Source of the DNA: Williamsia limnetica
Lineage (GTDB): Bacteria > Actinomycetota > Actinomycetes > Mycobacteriales > Mycobacteriaceae
DNA length: 64,000 bases
Direction: 5' to 3'
Assembly: GCF_003217475.1 (NCBI RefSeq)
Contig: NZ_QJSP01000007.1
Location: 1-64,000 of the forward strand
Positions 1 to 8,417 of this stretch are shown piece by piece. The translations under genes and the position numbers were made by a program. The first letter of the stretch is position 1; each line of letters starts with the position of its first letter. The notes under the pieces were generated by a model. That model was not told the DNA's origin, did not search any database, and saw only the letters and a program-made list of their open reading frames with translations.

Positions 1-1
1 A

Positions 2-97
2 CGCGGCCTCGCAGCCGCACAATCTGAACTCATCCTCTCCGCCGCAGCCACCAACTTCCTGCGCTACGTGAAAGTCAACAACCTCGCCACCATCTAA
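2..97 (+). CDS. C-terminal end of a probable transposase (partial, cut by window edge)
   Basis: An open frame enters from the left edge and ends at a TAA at 95-97, giving 31 residues that end in FLRYVKVNNLATI. The short Ala-rich tail with a conserved Asn/Leu pattern resembles the ends of DDE transposases of the IS1182/IS5 type, but too little is present to be sure. The imperfect GC hairpin and inverted repeat just downstream fit the end of an insertion element. It has no functional link to the iron-uptake genes that follow on the opposite strand. It could equally be the tail of another small protein. Confidence 0.35.
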   Translation, partial: RGLAAAQSELILSAAATNFLRYVKVNNLATI

Positions 98-168
98 CCC
101 CGGGCCAAGGCCCCGGGCCAATCCCCGATCGGGCCACGCCCCCACGATCAAACACGCCCGCGGGGATT
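98..168. repeat. GC hairpin and inverted repeat after the left-edge gene
   Basis: Positions 98-106 pair with 109-117 (8 of 9 bases) across a 2-base loop. A second inverted repeat, AATCCCCG at 120-127, pairs exactly with CGGGGATT at 161-168. Together they probably terminate the left-edge transcript or form the end of a mobile element. There is no U-tract. Confidence 0.4.
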
Positions 169-227
169 AGGCAACAGCCTCTTGAACGTGTGCAAATGAC
201 TCGAGAGTGTGCTTTTGTGGCGGTCGG

Positions 228-1037
228 CTAGCGCTCGGACAGCACGTGATGACGACCGAGCGGGAGCATCAAGGGTTTTCCGGACGTCGGGTCGATGATC
301 ACCTGGCTGTCGAGGCCGAAGACCGCACGCACGTTCACCTCGGTCAGCACCTCCGCGGGATCACCTGTGGCATGGATCTTTCCGCCTGCCAGCGCCACCA
401 GATGGTCCGAGTACCGGGCGGCCATGTTCAGATCGTGGAGCACCATGACGATGGTGGTGCCACGTTCGCGGTTGAGATCGGTGAGCAGATCCAGGACCTC
501 GATCTGATGACTGACATCGAGAAACGTGGTCGGTTCGTCCAGCAGCAGCAGATCCGTCTGCTGGGCCAGAGCCATTGCGATCCAGACACGTTGGCGCTGA
601 CCACCGGACAATTCGTCGACGGGACGATCAGCCAGAACAGCCGTCTCGGTGACCGTCAGCGCGTCGGCGACGGCCTCGTCGTCCTCCCGGCTCCAGCGGG
701 CGAAGATCCCCTGATGGGGATGCCGCCCCCGACCCACCAGGTCGGCCACTGTGATGCCTTCGGGCGAGATCGGCGATTGCGGCAGCAGCCCCAGGGTGCG
801 GGCCAGCTGTTTCGCCGGAGTGCGATGAACTTCCCTGCCGTCGAGCAACACCCGTCCGCCGCGCGGAGAGAGCAGTCGCGACATCGACCGCAGGAGAGTC
901 GATTTACCGCAGGCGTTGGCCCCGACGATCGCCGTGACCTTCCCCGGCGGTACCAGGAGATCGAGTCCTTCGATGACGGTGTGGTCGCCGTAGCCGAGGG
1001 TGAGATTCTCGACGACGAGCTGATGGTCGGTGGTCAC
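228..1037 (-). CDS. Ferric-siderophore ABC transporter, ATP-binding protein
   Basis: This is the cytoplasmic ATPase of a FecE/FepC-type iron-siderophore importer, 269 residues, the usual length. Walker A is GANACGKST at residues 39-47, the Q-loop glutamine is about residue 87, the ABC signature LSGGQRQR is at 143-150, Walker B LLLLDEPT is at 163-170, and the H-loop histidine lies in VLHDLN near residue 200. It is the last gene of a four-gene minus-strand operon, and its start overlaps the stop of the second permease by 4 bp (ATGA), so the two are probably translationally coupled. The family couples ATP hydrolysis to import of Fe(III)-siderophore bound by the lipoprotein encoded upstream. Confidence 0.95.
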   Translation of the reverse strand: MTTDHQLVVENLTLGYGDHTVIEGLDLLVPPGKVTAIVGANACGKSTLLRSMSRLLSPRGGRVLLDGREVHRTPAKQLARTLGLLPQSPISPEGITVADLVGRGRHPHQGIFARWSREDDEAVADALTVTETAVLADRPVDELSGGQRQRVWIAMALAQQTDLLLLDEPTTFLDVSHQIEVLDLLTDLNRERGTTIVMVLHDLNMAARYSDHLVALAGGKIHATGDPAEVLTEVNVRAVFGLDSQVIIDPTSGKPLMLPLGRHHVLSER

Positions 1038-2092
1038 AGCGAGCCTCCGGCACGGTTGGTGCGAACGATCAGATAGATGAGGTAGGGGGCACCGAGGACA
1101 CCGGTGACCACGCCGACGGGAAAGCGGGTGTCGAAGGCGTACTGGCCTGCGAAATCGGCGACCAAGACCAATAGGGCGCCGACCAGAGCCGACGGGATGA
1201 CCAGCGACCCGTTGGGCCCGACCAGCCTCGCTGCGATGGGCCCGGCCAGGAACGCGACGAAGGCGATGGGCCCGGCGGCAGCGGTGGCGAAGGCCAGGAC
1301 CCCCACTGCGGCGACGATGACGATGAGGCGCAGCCGGTTGACCCGGACACCGAGTGCCGAGGCGGTGTCGTCACCGAGCCTCGAGACGTCCAGATTGCGG
1401 GTCTGGCCGAGCAATACGGGCGTCAAGACCACCAGAGCGACCACGACGGGGATGACCTGGGTCCACGACGCCCCGTTGAGACTGCCGGTCAGCCAGCGCA
1501 TGGCTGCCTGCTGGTCCCACTCGGAGGCCTGATCGAGGAGATAGTCGGTGACGCTGTGCAGCATCGCCGCGATACCGATACCGATCAGGATCAGGCGGGT
1601 GCCGCCGACACCGTTCTTGAACGAGAGCACATAGATGAGCAGCGCGATCGCCAGGCCGGAGGCGATCGCGAAGATCGAAACCTGCGTGGCACCGAGCGAC
1701 AGCGTCACGATCGCGAATGTCGCTGCGGCACTGGCACCGGCACTGATACCGATGATGTCCGGGCTGGCCAGCGGGTTGCGGAGCATAGTCTGGAAGGTCA
1801 CTCCCGCGAGACCGAAGCACACCCCCGTGGTCAACGCCAACACAGCGCGCGGAAGTCGCAGTCGGCCGACGGTGAAGGTCGCCCCCTGCACCTGCTCCCC
1901 GAAGATCACCCGCAGAACGTCGCCGGGCGGATAGAACGTCTGACCGAACATCAGTGAGATCGCGAAGGCTGCAACGACAAGCGTGGCGAGCACTGCGATG
2001 ACAACGCGCCGCCGGACTCCCCGACCGCGGCGCCGCGATGCGATGTCGTCGGCAGTGAGGACGGTTACCGGTTTCAGCACTTCTGCCGTCAC
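1034..2092 (-). CDS. Ferric-siderophore ABC transporter permease (FecCD family), second subunit
   Basis: A multi-span FecCD/BtuC-type permease of 352 residues. Recognisable family signatures are LPRAVLALTTG, the NPLASPDIIGISAGA segment and the GPIAFVAF coupling region near the C terminus. The open frame extends further upstream, but the GTG at 2092 overlaps the stop of the preceding permease (GTGA). It gives the expected short basic cytoplasmic N terminus before the first membrane segment, so I place the start there. It should form the transmembrane channel as a heterodimer with the product of the neighbouring gene. Confidence 0.93.
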   Translation of the reverse strand: MTAEVLKPVTVLTADDIASRRRGRGVRRRVVIAVLATLVVAAFAISLMFGQTFYPPGDVLRVIFGEQVQGATFTVGRLRLPRAVLALTTGVCFGLAGVTFQTMLRNPLASPDIIGISAGASAAATFAIVTLSLGATQVSIFAIASGLAIALLIYVLSFKNGVGGTRLILIGIGIAAMLHSVTDYLLDQASEWDQQAAMRWLTGSLNGASWTQVIPVVVALVVLTPVLLGQTRNLDVSRLGDDTASALGVRVNRLRLIVIVAAVGVLAFATAAAGPIAFVAFLAGPIAARLVGPNGSLVIPSALVGALLVLVADFAGQYAFDTRFPVGVVTGVLGAPYLIYLIVRTNRAGGSL

Positions 2093-3150
2093 AGTGCACT
2101 CACCTTCTGCCGGCGGACGATGTAGATGAAGAACGGGGCGCCGATCAGGGCAGTCAGGATTCCGACGTCGATCTCTGCGGGGCGCGCGATGATGCGGCCG
2201 AGGACGTCGGCGGCAGTCAGCAAGGCGGCGCCGGTGATCGCCGAGAACGGCAGTAGCCAGCGGTGGTCGACACCGACGATCAGGCGACAGGCGTGCGGGA
2301 CCACCAGTCCGACAAAGGCGATGGGTCCACAGACCGCGGTGGCGGCGCCGCACAGGATCACGGCGCCGAACGCGGATGCCCCGCGTACCAGTGCAACTCG
2401 CTCACCCAGTCCGGCCGCAAGATCGTCGCCGAGGGCCAGGGAGTTCAGTCCGCGCGCCGACAACAGCGAGACGGCGAATCCCACGATCAGAAAGGGCAGT
2501 ACCTGCTCGATACTGGGATAGGTCGCACCACCGACCCCGCCGATGCGCCACGACTGCGCGGTGTCGGCGATATCGTTGCGTCCGAGCACTACAGCGGTGA
2601 CAAACGACACCAGGGCGGCCGAGGTCGCGGCACCGGCAAGGGCCAGTTTGAGAGGGGTCGCGCCACCGCGGCCGAGGGATCCGACGCAGTACACGAAAAC
2701 CGCCGCGACACCGGCCCCGATGATGGCGACCCAGATGAACCCCGACGGGGTGTCGAGGCCGAAATAGGCGATGCCGACGACCACGGCGAGAGACGCACCC
2801 ATGTTGACTCCGAGAATTCCCGGATCTGCCAGTGGATTCCTGGTCACCCCCTGCATCACGGCGCCGGACACACCTAGTGCTGCGCCGGCGAGCATCGCCA
2901 GAAGCGTTCGCGGGATGCGCTTTTCGACGGCAGCCTGATCGAGTCCGGAACTGTCTCCGCCGAGCACGGTGAACACGTCGGACCAGTCGACGTCCCTGGA
3001 TCCGATCTTTATCGAGATGATCCCGAGGACAAGCAGGCCCGCGGTGACGGCGAGCAGACCCACTGCCCGGACCCTCCGCGGGCGTCGCACGGCGGCGACA
3101 CCCGGGAGGGCCGGGGACTTGGTGATCGAACCGGGATTACTACTCGTCAC
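2089..3150 (-). CDS. Ferric-siderophore ABC transporter permease (FecCD family), first subunit
   Basis: FecCD permease of 353 residues with about nine to ten hydrophobic segments. Family motifs include RIPRTLLAMLAGAALG, the NPLADPGILGVNMGA region and GPIAFVGLVVPH near the C terminus. Its ATG overlaps the stop of the binding-protein gene by 4 bp, and its stop overlaps the GTG of the second permease. All four transporter genes are therefore tightly coupled. It likely imports a hydroxamate or mycobactin-like siderophore. The substrate cannot be read from sequence. Confidence 0.94.
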   Translation of the reverse strand: MTSSNPGSITKSPALPGVAAVRRPRRVRAVGLLAVTAGLLVLGIISIKIGSRDVDWSDVFTVLGGDSSGLDQAAVEKRIPRTLLAMLAGAALGVSGAVMQGVTRNPLADPGILGVNMGASLAVVVGIAYFGLDTPSGFIWVAIIGAGVAAVFVYCVGSLGRGGATPLKLALAGAATSAALVSFVTAVVLGRNDIADTAQSWRIGGVGGATYPSIEQVLPFLIVGFAVSLLSARGLNSLALGDDLAAGLGERVALVRGASAFGAVILCGAATAVCGPIAFVGLVVPHACRLIVGVDHRWLLPFSAITGAALLTAADVLGRIIARPAEIDVGILTALIGAPFFIYIVRRQKVSAL

Positions 3151-4160
3151 TTGGCGTTGTCGGCGGCCTGCGCGAGCATCGTCAAGTAGTCGTTGAGCAC
3201 GAACGAGATCGACAGCGGAGTGGGATTCGCGGCGGTACCCAGCGGGGTGCTCGGAAGGCTCACGATCGCGTTGTTGGCCACCGCGGGGATCTGGGCCAGC
3301 AGCGGGTCAGCCTTGAGTGCGGCGATGATCTCGTCGGAGCCGTAGGTGACGATGATGTCGACGTCGCTGATGCCGTCGACCTGCTCGGCGCTGCGGGTCA
3401 GCGAGAACTTGTCGGTCTCTGCCGAAGCCGTTTCGATGCTGGCCGGGGTGGTCAGGGTCAGGTCTTCGAAGAACATCGGGCGCGTGTCGTGCGTGGTGTA
3501 GAAGCTGACCTCACTCAGGTCGGACGGGTCGACGTGGGTGAGGAACATGGCCGACTTGCCCTGCAACTGAGGGAACTTCGCGACTGCTGCGTCGATTTCG
3601 GTCTCGAGCGAGGCGATGAGTTCGTCACCCTCGGCCGCCATGCCCATGGCCTGGCTGTTCAACTGGATCATCTCGCGCCACGGGGTGCCCCACGCGGTCT
3701 CGGGGAATGCGACGACGGGTGCGATCTCGCTGAGGGTGTCGTAGTCCTCTTGCGTCAGCCCGGAGTACGCGGCCAGGATCACATCGGGATTGGTGTTGGC
3801 GACCGCTTCGAAGTCGACACCGTCCGTCTCGTCGAAGAGCACCGGCGGCTCTCCACCGAGCTCCTGCAGACGTTCGTCCACCCACGGCAGGAGGCCGTCG
3901 CCGTCGTCATCACCGAAGTTCGCGGCGGCCATACCCACCGGCACCACTCCGAGGGCCAGAGGCACCTCCTGGTTTGCCCAGTTCACAGTGGCGATCCGCT
4001 CGGGCTTCTCGTTGATCACCGTGGTGCCGAGCGCGTGCTCGATGGTGATCGTTTCGAAGCCGCCGCCACCGCCGTTGTCGTCGTTCGACGAGCATGCCGA
4101 TATTCCGACGGTGAGTAGTGCGGCTGCTGCCAGTGCCACCAACTTCGGTGCGCGAGACAT
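3147..4160 (-). CDS. Iron-siderophore substrate-binding lipoprotein
   Basis: First gene of the importer operon, 337 residues. The N terminus is a lipoprotein signal (basic start, Ala/Leu core, lipobox ISAC), so the mature protein is anchored outside the membrane by the Cys at about residue 23. The rest is a FecB/FepB-type periplasmic-binding fold with PERIATVNWANQEVPLALG and NPDVILAAYSG, where the two lobes bind Fe-siderophore. A Gly-rich linker follows the lipobox. A probable iron box lies about 70 bp upstream, so the operon is expected to be switched on by iron starvation. A second, separate binding protein of the same class is encoded at 37233-38228. Confidence 0.93.
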   Translation of the reverse strand: MSRAPKLVALAAAALLTVGISACSSNDDNGGGGGFETITIEHALGTTVINEKPERIATVNWANQEVPLALGVVPVGMAAANFGDDDGDGLLPWVDERLQELGGEPPVLFDETDGVDFEAVANTNPDVILAAYSGLTQEDYDTLSEIAPVVAFPETAWGTPWREMIQLNSQAMGMAAEGDELIASLETEIDAAVAKFPQLQGKSAMFLTHVDPSDLSEVSFYTTHDTRPMFFEDLTLTTPASIETASAETDKFSLTRSAEQVDGISDVDIIVTYGSDEIIAALKADPLLAQIPAVANNAIVSLPSTPLGTAANPTPLSISFVLNDYLTMLAQAADNAK

Positions 4161-4232
4161 GGTTGCCTTTCGATCAAAGAACTCAGGGTGTTGACGTGCC
4201 GGGCGCGGACGCTGATCCGGGCCTGCGGCAAG

Positions 4233-4251
4233 GTCGGTAAGGATTACCTAA
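4233..4251 (-). promoter_or_regulatory. Probable IdeR/DtxR iron box upstream of the siderophore importer
   Basis: Read on the minus strand, TTAGGTAATCCTTACC at 4251-4236 agrees with the IdeR/DtxR consensus TTAGGTTAGGCTAACC at 12 of 16 positions. It lies in the 187-bp gap between the AraC-type regulator and the binding-protein gene, at a suitable distance for control of the importer. The match was counted by eye. Confidence 0.6.
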
Positions 4252-4347
4252 CAGAAGGCTAGGCACTCCTTAAAGAGTTTGCAATCAAGCATTTGGGACA
4301 CACTTCTTAGCGAAACGGACAAGGTGCAGCGTGTGGGACGTTGCCCC

Positions 4348-5184
4348 TCACTGCTCCCGGAAGCGGCCCGGGCTCATTCCGGTGACCCGGCGAAAAGCCG
4401 TTCCGAACGCGCTGGCCGAGCGGAACCCGACGGTGAAGGCGATGTCGTCGATGCCCTGCCCCTCGGCGAGCAGTGTGATCGCGTGCTGCACGCGGGCAGT
4501 GGCGATCCAGCGCGCGAAACCGACCCCGGTCTCGGCGAGAAAGGCACGCGTGATCGTGCGGGCGCTCACCCCGAGCCGCCTGGACCACTCGGCCAACGGC
4601 GTTGCGTCCGCCGGGTCGGCACCGACCGCGGCCACGATGGGCGCCAGCAGCGGCGATTCGGGGACTCGTAGCAGGAGCTCGTTCGGGGCCGGGGCCAGGA
4701 TGTCGAGCACCATCGTCTCGGTCATCGCCCGCGAAGCGTCGTCGATGTCCGCGACCGTCAGTCGGTCGAGGAGCAACCGCAGCAAGGGAGAAGCCTCCAC
4801 CGCGACGGGCCCCGAGGAGATCGATGGCACGTGCCGGATACTGAATTGTGCAGCGCGCAAGAGTGTTCCAGCCGGCGTCCAGCCCGAATGCCGCACCCCC
4901 GCGGGTATCCACAGAGCGATCGCAGGGGTGATCGTCCAGATCCGCGGTCCGATGTTCGCCGACGACGCGCCACGCTCACTCCACAACAGTTCGTGGGTCG
5001 GGTGCGAGTGCTCTTCCCACAGGGTGTCGCGCGAGACGTTCTCGTACATTCCCGCGATGACGAAGGGCACGTCGATCGCGCCGGCCTCGTAGATCGGCAG
5101 GCTCCGGGTGTCGACGTCGCCGCCCGGCTCGGCGCGACGAGACGCCGTTTGCGGACGATGATTGTCGATACTCACGGTGCACAC
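4348..5184 (-). CDS. AraC-family transcriptional regulator
   Basis: A 278-residue regulator. The N-terminal half is a cupin-like sensor (EEHSHPTHELLW, then PAIALWIPAGVRHSGW). The C-terminal 90 residues hold two helix-turn-helix motifs: LGVSARTITRAFLAETGVGF, and the classic GIDDIAFTVGFRSASAFGTAFRR followed by MTGMSP-like residues. The start is a GTG, and GTG at 5175 is an alternative. It lies directly upstream of, and in the same direction as, the siderophore importer, with the iron box between. AraC proteins commonly work with iron repressors in siderophore uptake, so control of the importer is a reasonable inference, not shown. Confidence 0.88.
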   Translation of the reverse strand: MCTVSIDNHRPQTASRRAEPGGDVDTRSLPIYEAGAIDVPFVIAGMYENVSRDTLWEEHSHPTHELLWSERGASSANIGPRIWTITPAIALWIPAGVRHSGWTPAGTLLRAAQFSIRHVPSISSGPVAVEASPLLRLLLDRLTVADIDDASRAMTETMVLDILAPAPNELLLRVPESPLLAPIVAAVGADPADATPLAEWSRRLGVSARTITRAFLAETGVGFARWIATARVQHAITLLAEGQGIDDIAFTVGFRSASAFGTAFRRVTGMSPGRFREQ

Positions 5185-5253
5185 GCTAGTGGTCGCGCGG
5201 AAGAGCCCGTCGAACGCCTACACACGACGGAATCGCCGGTCGGAAGAAGCCGG

Positions 5254-5916
5254 TCAACCGAGGTCGTCGATGGCCTCCATGTGGGCCGGGGCAAGATGCT
5301 GCAACCCGGCGTGAGCGAGCGCTGTCGCGAACACCCCTACATCGGCGGGCGGCAACGAGAGCAGCAACGCCTGCCTTCCACCGTGTATGGCAATGCCGAC
5401 CAGCATCGACGCGAGCAGTTCGGCGCTCTGCGCGGGCGGCGGCAGTGAGCGCTGGATGTAGTACGCCCGGATCCGCACCGCGATCTGGTCGGTGATGGCA
5501 TGGACCAGGTTGTCGCGCACCTCGGCGGCCGGGCCCGATCCGGTGTCACCGAACAGCAGCCCGAAGCCGGAAGGGTGCGTGGTCGCGTAGCGGAAGAACG
5601 CCAGCATGTCGGCCCGCACCTGCTCTTCCATGGTCAGCCCGGCCACCGACTCGTACGCCTCGAAAAGCCAACCGCGTAGTTGCGAGGCCTCCCGTTCCAG
5701 GGCTGCGCGATAGAGCTGTTCCTTGCTACCGAAATGTGCGTAGAGCGTTGGTTTCGTCGAGTTCGCCTGGTGGGCGATCGCCTCCATCGACGTCGCGTGA
5801 TAGCCGGCCCCGTCGAACACATCCCGCGCGGCGTCGAGCAACGTCTCGTCACTCGGACGATTGCCGTTGCTGCGACGCGCAGACTTTCCCACCGAAGCGT
5901 GCCGGACTCCTGCCAT
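5254..5916 (-). CDS. TetR-family transcriptional repressor
   Basis: A 220-residue TetR protein. The N-terminal DNA-binding domain is clear (TLLDAARDVFDGAGYHATSM, then KPTLYAHFGSKEQLYRAAL), and the C-terminal two thirds is a helical ligand-binding and dimer domain. The gene is divergent from the acyl-CoA dehydrogenase operon starting at 6050, with 133 bp between. TetR repressors in this arrangement usually control the divergent genes and respond to an acyl-CoA or related lipid. The ligand is unknown. Confidence 0.9.
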   Translation of the reverse strand: MAGVRHASVGKSARRSNGNRPSDETLLDAARDVFDGAGYHATSMEAIAHQANSTKPTLYAHFGSKEQLYRAALEREASQLRGWLFEAYESVAGLTMEEQVRADMLAFFRYATTHPSGFGLLFGDTGSGPAAEVRDNLVHAITDQIAVRIRAYYIQRSLPPPAQSAELLASMLVGIAIHGGRQALLLSLPPADVGVFATALAHAGLQHLAPAHMEAIDDLG

Positions 5917-5965
5917 CCGCGCAGTTTATGACATCGGACCGGCGGGTAGACCAAAGTTTGACCGA

Positions 5966-5978
5966 AGAGTAAAACTCT
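5966..5978. promoter_or_regulatory. Candidate TetR operator in the divergent promoter region
   Basis: AGAGT at 5966-5970 and ACTCT at 5974-5978 form a perfect inverted repeat around AAA, in the AT-richer centre of the gap between the TetR gene and the acyl-CoA dehydrogenases. Size and place suit a TetR-type half-site pair. It is a single short palindrome, so this is tentative. Confidence 0.35.
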
Positions 5979-6049
5979 GTTTCGATGAGCAGACGGCTCT
6001 ATGTGATCAGTGTCATACGCGGGTAGACGAACGGGAGTATCAAGGAACC

Positions 6050-7222
6050 ATGCATCTCAAACTCAGCGACTCCGACGTCGCCTTCCGCGAGGAAATGCGC
6101 ACGTTCTTCACCACAGAAATCCCCAAGGAAATCCGTGAGCGCGCCGCCGCCGGCACGTCGATCTGGCCGGACGACATGGTGGCCGTGCAACGCAAGCTCA
6201 ACGAGCACGGCCTCGCCGTACCCAAGTGGCCCGCCGAGTTCGGGGGGCGTGACTGGACTCCGGTGCAGAAGCACATCTGGCAGAACGAGATGAACCTCGC
6301 CTCGGTCCTGGAGCCGCTGGCCTTCAACGTCGACATGGTCGGCCCGGTCATCGCCAACTTCGGTTCGCAGGAGCTCAAGGAGCGTTTTCTGCCCCCGACC
6401 GCCAACCTCGACATCTGGTGGTGCCAGGGGTTCTCCGAGCCCGAAGCAGGCTCGGACCTCGCGTCGCTCAAGACCAAAGCAGTACGCGACGGCGACCACT
6501 ACGTCGTGAACGGTCAGAAGACCTGGACCACGATGGCGCAGTACGCCGACTGGATCTTCGCTCTCGTCCGAACCAACCCCGACGCGCCGAAGCGGCAGGC
6601 GGGCATCAGCTTCCTGCTCATCGACATGAAATCTGAGGGTGTCACGGTCCGGCCGATCAAACTGATCGACGGCGGCTTCGAGGTCAACGAGGTCTTCTTC
6701 GAAAACGTCCGGGTCCCGGTCGAAAATCTCGTCGGCGAGGAGAACGCCGGCTGGGGCTACGCGAAGTTCCTCCTCGGCAACGAGCGCGCAGGTGTCACGC
6801 GTGCGGGCATCACCAAGAACCGCCTCACCGCCGCCAAGGAACTCGCAGCCAAGACACCAGTGGGCGACGGCACACTCCTGCAGGATCCACTGTTCGCCGC
6901 GCGCCTGGCCGAACTCGAAAACGAGCTTCTCGCACTGGAATTGACCCAGCTGCGCGTCGTCGCGTCGTCAGCCGACGGCAAACCGGATCCGGTCTCGTCA
7001 GTCCTCAAATTACGTGGCAGTGAACTGCAGCAGGCCGCGACCGAGATCCTGGCAGACCTGGCGGGTGTGGACTCCCTCGCGGTGAACGCTGCGGACATCG
7101 CGTCACCCGGGTGGGCGCAGGAGTCGGTGCCGACCTACCTCAACTTCCGCAAGGTGTCGATCTACAGCGGATCCTCCGAGGTCCAGCGCACCATCATCGC
7201 CTCCTCCATCCTCGGGCTGTAG
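6050..7222 (+). CDS. Acyl-CoA dehydrogenase, FadE-type (first subunit)
   Basis: FAD-dependent acyl-CoA dehydrogenase of 390 residues, introducing a 2,3 double bond into an acyl-CoA. Visible motifs are WWCQGFSEPEAGSDLASLKT (FAD/substrate region), YVVNGQKTWTT, GGFEVNEVFFENVRVPVENL and the C-terminal IYSGSSEVQRTIIASSILGL, which contacts FAD. The start is set at ATG 6050 after AAGGA. The open frame runs further upstream, but that part has no family similarity. The usual YEG catalytic-glutamate position reads YSG, so the base must sit elsewhere. With the second, divergent copy 30 bp downstream, this looks like one half of an alpha2beta2 FadE pair as used in steroid side-chain or branched-chain degradation. 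Confidence 0.92.
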   Translation: MHLKLSDSDVAFREEMRTFFTTEIPKEIRERAAAGTSIWPDDMVAVQRKLNEHGLAVPKWPAEFGGRDWTPVQKHIWQNEMNLASVLEPLAFNVDMVGPVIANFGSQELKERFLPPTANLDIWWCQGFSEPEAGSDLASLKTKAVRDGDHYVVNGQKTWTTMAQYADWIFALVRTNPDAPKRQAGISFLLIDMKSEGVTVRPIKLIDGGFEVNEVFFENVRVPVENLVGEENAGWGYAKFLLGNERAGVTRAGITKNRLTAAKELAAKTPVGDGTLLQDPLFAARLAELENELLALELTQLRVVASSADGKPDPVSSVLKLRGSELQQAATEILADLAGVDSLAVNAADIASPGWAQESVPTYLNFRKVSIYSGSSEVQRTIIASSILGL

Positions 7223-7252
7223 AACCGCCTCTCACTCCACGAAGGAATCACC

Positions 7253-8377
7253 ATGGATTTCGAATACAACGAAGAGCAGACGATGCTGCGCGACACCACG
7301 CGCGATGTCCTGTCGAAGTCGTACGACCTCGAGAAACTGCGCGACGTCACCGACACCGATCTCGGCTGGAGCCGTGATGTGTGGAAGTCACTGGGAGAGA
7401 TCGGGATACTCGGTCTCTCGTTCAGCGAGGACGACGGCGGGATGGGTGCGGGACCCGAAGAGATCTCGGCCGTGCTCGGCGAGTTCGGGCGAGCCCTGGC
7501 TCCTGAACCGCTGCTCGATTCGGTCCTGATCCCCGGCGGCCTCATCGCCGACACCGGCAGCGCGGAACAGAAGGCCAAGTATCTGCCTGCCCTGGCCTCG
7601 GGAGAGCTGCTGGCCGCGTACGCCCACAATGAGCCCGGTGACCGGTGGCCGAATGCTGCCGTCGCCACCACCGCCACGGAGTCCGGCGAAGGCTACACGC
7701 TGACGGGTCGTAAAAACCCTGTCCTGCATGGTGATTGCGCGGATGTCCTGGTCGTCACCGCCCGCCTGGACGGCGACATCCGACTGTTCCTGGTGGAGAC
7801 GGACGCCACCGGCGTGCAGCGCACCAACTTTCGGACTCACGACTCGCGTCGGGGCGCCCAGCTCGATCTCCAGAACGCTCCTGCGACGCTTCTCGATGCA
7901 GGTGATGCGGCCGCCTCGATCGTCAAGGCCGAGGTTGTGGCGCAGGTCGCCCTCTGCGCCGAGGCCGTCGGCGCCATGGAGGAAGCGCTGCGCCTGACCA
8001 CCGAATACCTCAAGCAGCGCAAGCAGTTCGGGGTACCGCTGGCCACGTTCCAGACGCTGACCCACCGCGCCGCGGACATGTACGTGTTGGTCGAATTGGC
8101 CCGCAGCATGAGCCTGTACGCCACGGTCAGCCTCGCCGAGGGCGACGTCGACCCCATCGTCGCCTCTCGGGCGAAGCTCCAGATCTGCCGGTCGGCCCGC
8201 AAGGTCGGTCAGGAGGCGATCCAGATGCACGGCGGCATCGGGATCACCGCCGAGTACCCGGTCGGGCACTACGTCAGCCGCCTGCTCGCCATCGAGCACA
8301 CGCTCGGTGGTTCTGCAGATCATCTGCGAACCCTGTCCGAGCAGATCGGCGACTATGACAAGATCCTGATCGGATAA
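7253..8377 (+). CDS. Acyl-CoA dehydrogenase, FadE-type (second subunit)
   Basis: A 374-residue acyl-CoA dehydrogenase homologue. It has the N-terminal helical domain (LGEIGILGLSFSEDDGGMG), a middle beta domain and the C-terminal QMHGGIGITAEYPVGHYVSR motif, but lacks the GSSEVQR-type FAD segment carried by the first subunit. The two proteins therefore look complementary, as in heterotetrameric mycobacterial FadE enzymes such as FadE28-FadE29. A clear AAGGAA ribosome site precedes the ATG. The actual acyl-CoA substrate cannot be deduced. Confidence 0.9.
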   Translation: MDFEYNEEQTMLRDTTRDVLSKSYDLEKLRDVTDTDLGWSRDVWKSLGEIGILGLSFSEDDGGMGAGPEEISAVLGEFGRALAPEPLLDSVLIPGGLIADTGSAEQKAKYLPALASGELLAAYAHNEPGDRWPNAAVATTATESGEGYTLTGRKNPVLHGDCADVLVVTARLDGDIRLFLVETDATGVQRTNFRTHDSRRGAQLDLQNAPATLLDAGDAAASIVKAEVVAQVALCAEAVGAMEEALRLTTEYLKQRKQFGVPLATFQTLTHRAADMYVLVELARSMSLYATVSLAEGDVDPIVASRAKLQICRSARKVGQEAIQMHGGIGITAEYPVGHYVSRLLAIEHTLGGSADHLRTLSEQIGDYDKILIG

Positions 8378-8417
8378 TGACAACACTCATTGACGAATAG
8401 AACCCGACAGGAGATTC

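Noticed and set aside
161-180. GATTAGGCAACAGCCT considered as an iron box for the importer operon
   Set aside because: It fits the IdeR consensus poorly and lies downstream of the importer, not at its promoter. It is more likely the edge of the mobile element.
5861-6049. Longer start of the first acyl-CoA dehydrogenase reaching into the TetR gene
   Set aside because: The extra 63 residues lack family similarity. ATG 6050 follows AAGGA and begins the known N terminus.
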